From positions 248,001 to 312,000 of the forward strand of contig JAJHZJ010000577.1 of the NCBI GenBank assembly GCA_023548195.1: a stretch of 64,000 nt of DNA, read 5' to 3'. Below, piece after piece: positions 63,100 to 64,000 of this stretch. Position 1 is the stretch's first letter. Each line of letters starts with the position of its first letter. The notes beneath the pieces were generated by a model. That model was not told the origin of the DNA and did no database searches. It saw nothing but the letters and a program-made list of their open reading frames with translations. Origin of the DNA: Bettongia penicillata ogilbyi. Taxonomy: Eukaryota > Chordata > Mammalia > Diprotodontia > Potoroidae. The position numbers and the translations under genes were made by a program.

Positions 63100-64000
63100 C
63101 ATAGTTTTCTTCTGTGACCACCTTTGCACCGAAGTTTTGGTTTTAATTACAATCTCTGCGCAGATGATTCATAACCTAAATATTCAATCCTAATTTCTTC
63201 TCTGAGTTTTAAAGTTTTGCATCAGCAATTGCTAATGGGCATAGGTTGCCCTACAGATGTCTCAAATTCAGCATGTCCAAAACAGAATTTATTATTTCTC
63301 CACAAAATCCACCCATTTCCAAATTTCCCTATTGCTGCCAAAGGCACCATCCACTCCACTAATTTCTCAGGTTTATAAATCTGGTGTTACCCCCTATTCT
63401 TCACTCTTCATCTCCCCACATCCAGCTAATTATCAAGTCTTGCTGTTTCTACATCCCAACTAGCTCGTGCATCTGACCCTTTCTCTGTACTCCTATAACC
63501 ATCACCTTCATTTAGGCCTTCATCACCCATGGCCTAGACTATTGCAAAGTCCTCCTAGGTGCTTTCCCTGTCTCATGTCTCTCCCCACTCCATTCCATCT
63601 CCCACACAGCTACCAAAGTTCCTCTTCTTAAATGTAAGTCTGGCCTTGTCACTCCTCTATTATACACTTTACTCCACAGGGTTTTCCTCTGGGACAAGAT
63701 AGAAATTCCTATATTTAGCATTCAAAGCCCTTTACAATCTGACTCTAACCTATATTTTTAGCCTCATTATACATTACTACCCCTCACATGCTTTACTGTC
63801 CAGCCAAGGTGGCCTTCCTTCTGTTCCTCACAGAGGACACTTTATCTCTGTGCTTTTGTAATGGTAATTCTCATGCTTGTAATATATTCCTTCCTTGCCT
63901 CTAGTTCAGAGAGTCCCTCTCCTCTTCCAAGATGCAACTCTAGTATCACCTTCTACACATAACCTTTTGTGATAACCTCATCTGCTAACTAGCAATTGCA
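63100..64000 (+). mobile_element. L2 LINE copy, RT active-site region into 3' UTR, cut by window end
   Basis: At 63154-63168 the plus strand reads LCADD, the remnant of the L2 RT catalytic box (L-Y-A-D-D) with Tyr changed to Cys. Downstream follow 'gatgtctcaaattcagcatg', 'tccaaaacagaatttattat', 'gcctagactattgcaaagtc', 'attcaaagccctttacaatc', 'cagccaaggtggccttcctt' in L2 order. The element continues past 64000. Confidence 0.85.

Overview
This 64 kb window looks like mammalian nuclear DNA from a marsupial. It is AT-rich and CpG-poor, with no dense coding on either strand. It is packed with SINEs whose heads read 'cagctaggtggtgcagtgga...' and whose bodies carry the CORE-SINE phrase 'gggcaagtcacttaac'. 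Their tails are RTE/BovB-like ('caaagagt...gactgaa' or 'gatggcatggtcttctttgg'). These are MAR1/WSINE-type elements. I see none of the SINE1_MD-type tail typical of the South American opossum, so an Australian (australidelphian) marsupial is the better guess; this is inference only. I found no credible host protein-coding exon. The longer open frames are microsatellite translations or remnants of LINE proteins. The window is therefore intergenic or intronic.

Layout. 1-4.6 kb: MIR copies, a pyrimidine tract, a two-copy ~100-bp direct repeat and a minus-strand CR1/L3-type LINE fragment. 5.8-9.2 kb: a tRNA-type SINE head, a long dispersed repeat ('family A'), a CR1/L3-type RT fragment, a large ATCT array, an L1 3'-UTR fragment and a CCTT array. 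9.4-17.1 kb: nested MIRs, an L2 3' end, two decayed RTE-type LINE C-termini, an L1 3'-UTR fragment, a CR1/L3 endonuclease remnant, and a minus-strand L1-ORF1 element whose ORF1 is followed by UTR-like sequence rather than ORF2 (HAL1-like). 17.9-21.8 kb: MIR, an L2 copy that still shows its reverse-transcriptase signature, and family A interrupted by a MAR1-type SINE with a 10-bp target-site duplication (TSD). 22-34 kb: L2 tails, MIRs, MAR1 copies, an A-tailed SINE with perfect TSDs, an L1 3'-UTR fragment, and an RTE-tail element running into a GAA array. 35-37.2 kb: MIRs, a full-length decayed 7SL (SRP) RNA retropseudogene, and a hAT-type transposon with a perfect 8-bp TSD. 38-45.5 kb: MIRs, family A, and two full-length RTE-tailed SINEs with TSDs. 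45.5-64 kb: sparser repeats (L1 3' UTR, RTE tail, L2, MIR, A-tailed SINE, an inverted-repeat DNA element, GA/GACAGA array) with several single-copy-looking stretches, ending in an L2 copy cut by the window edge.

The elements interact as a retrotransposition history rather than as a pathway. LINE partners of several clades (L1, L2, RTE, CR1/L3) lie beside the SINEs that borrowed their 3' ends. SINEs with the same tRNA-type head occur here with two kinds of 3' end (RTE-like tail or A-rich tail). I found no evidence of a new multi-gene system. The strongest observations are the 7SL retropseudogene, the hAT insertion, the HAL1-like structure, the two SINE tail types and a few candidate conserved non-coding stretches. 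Element boundaries are by eye, good to roughly 5-30 bp except where a TSD is stated.
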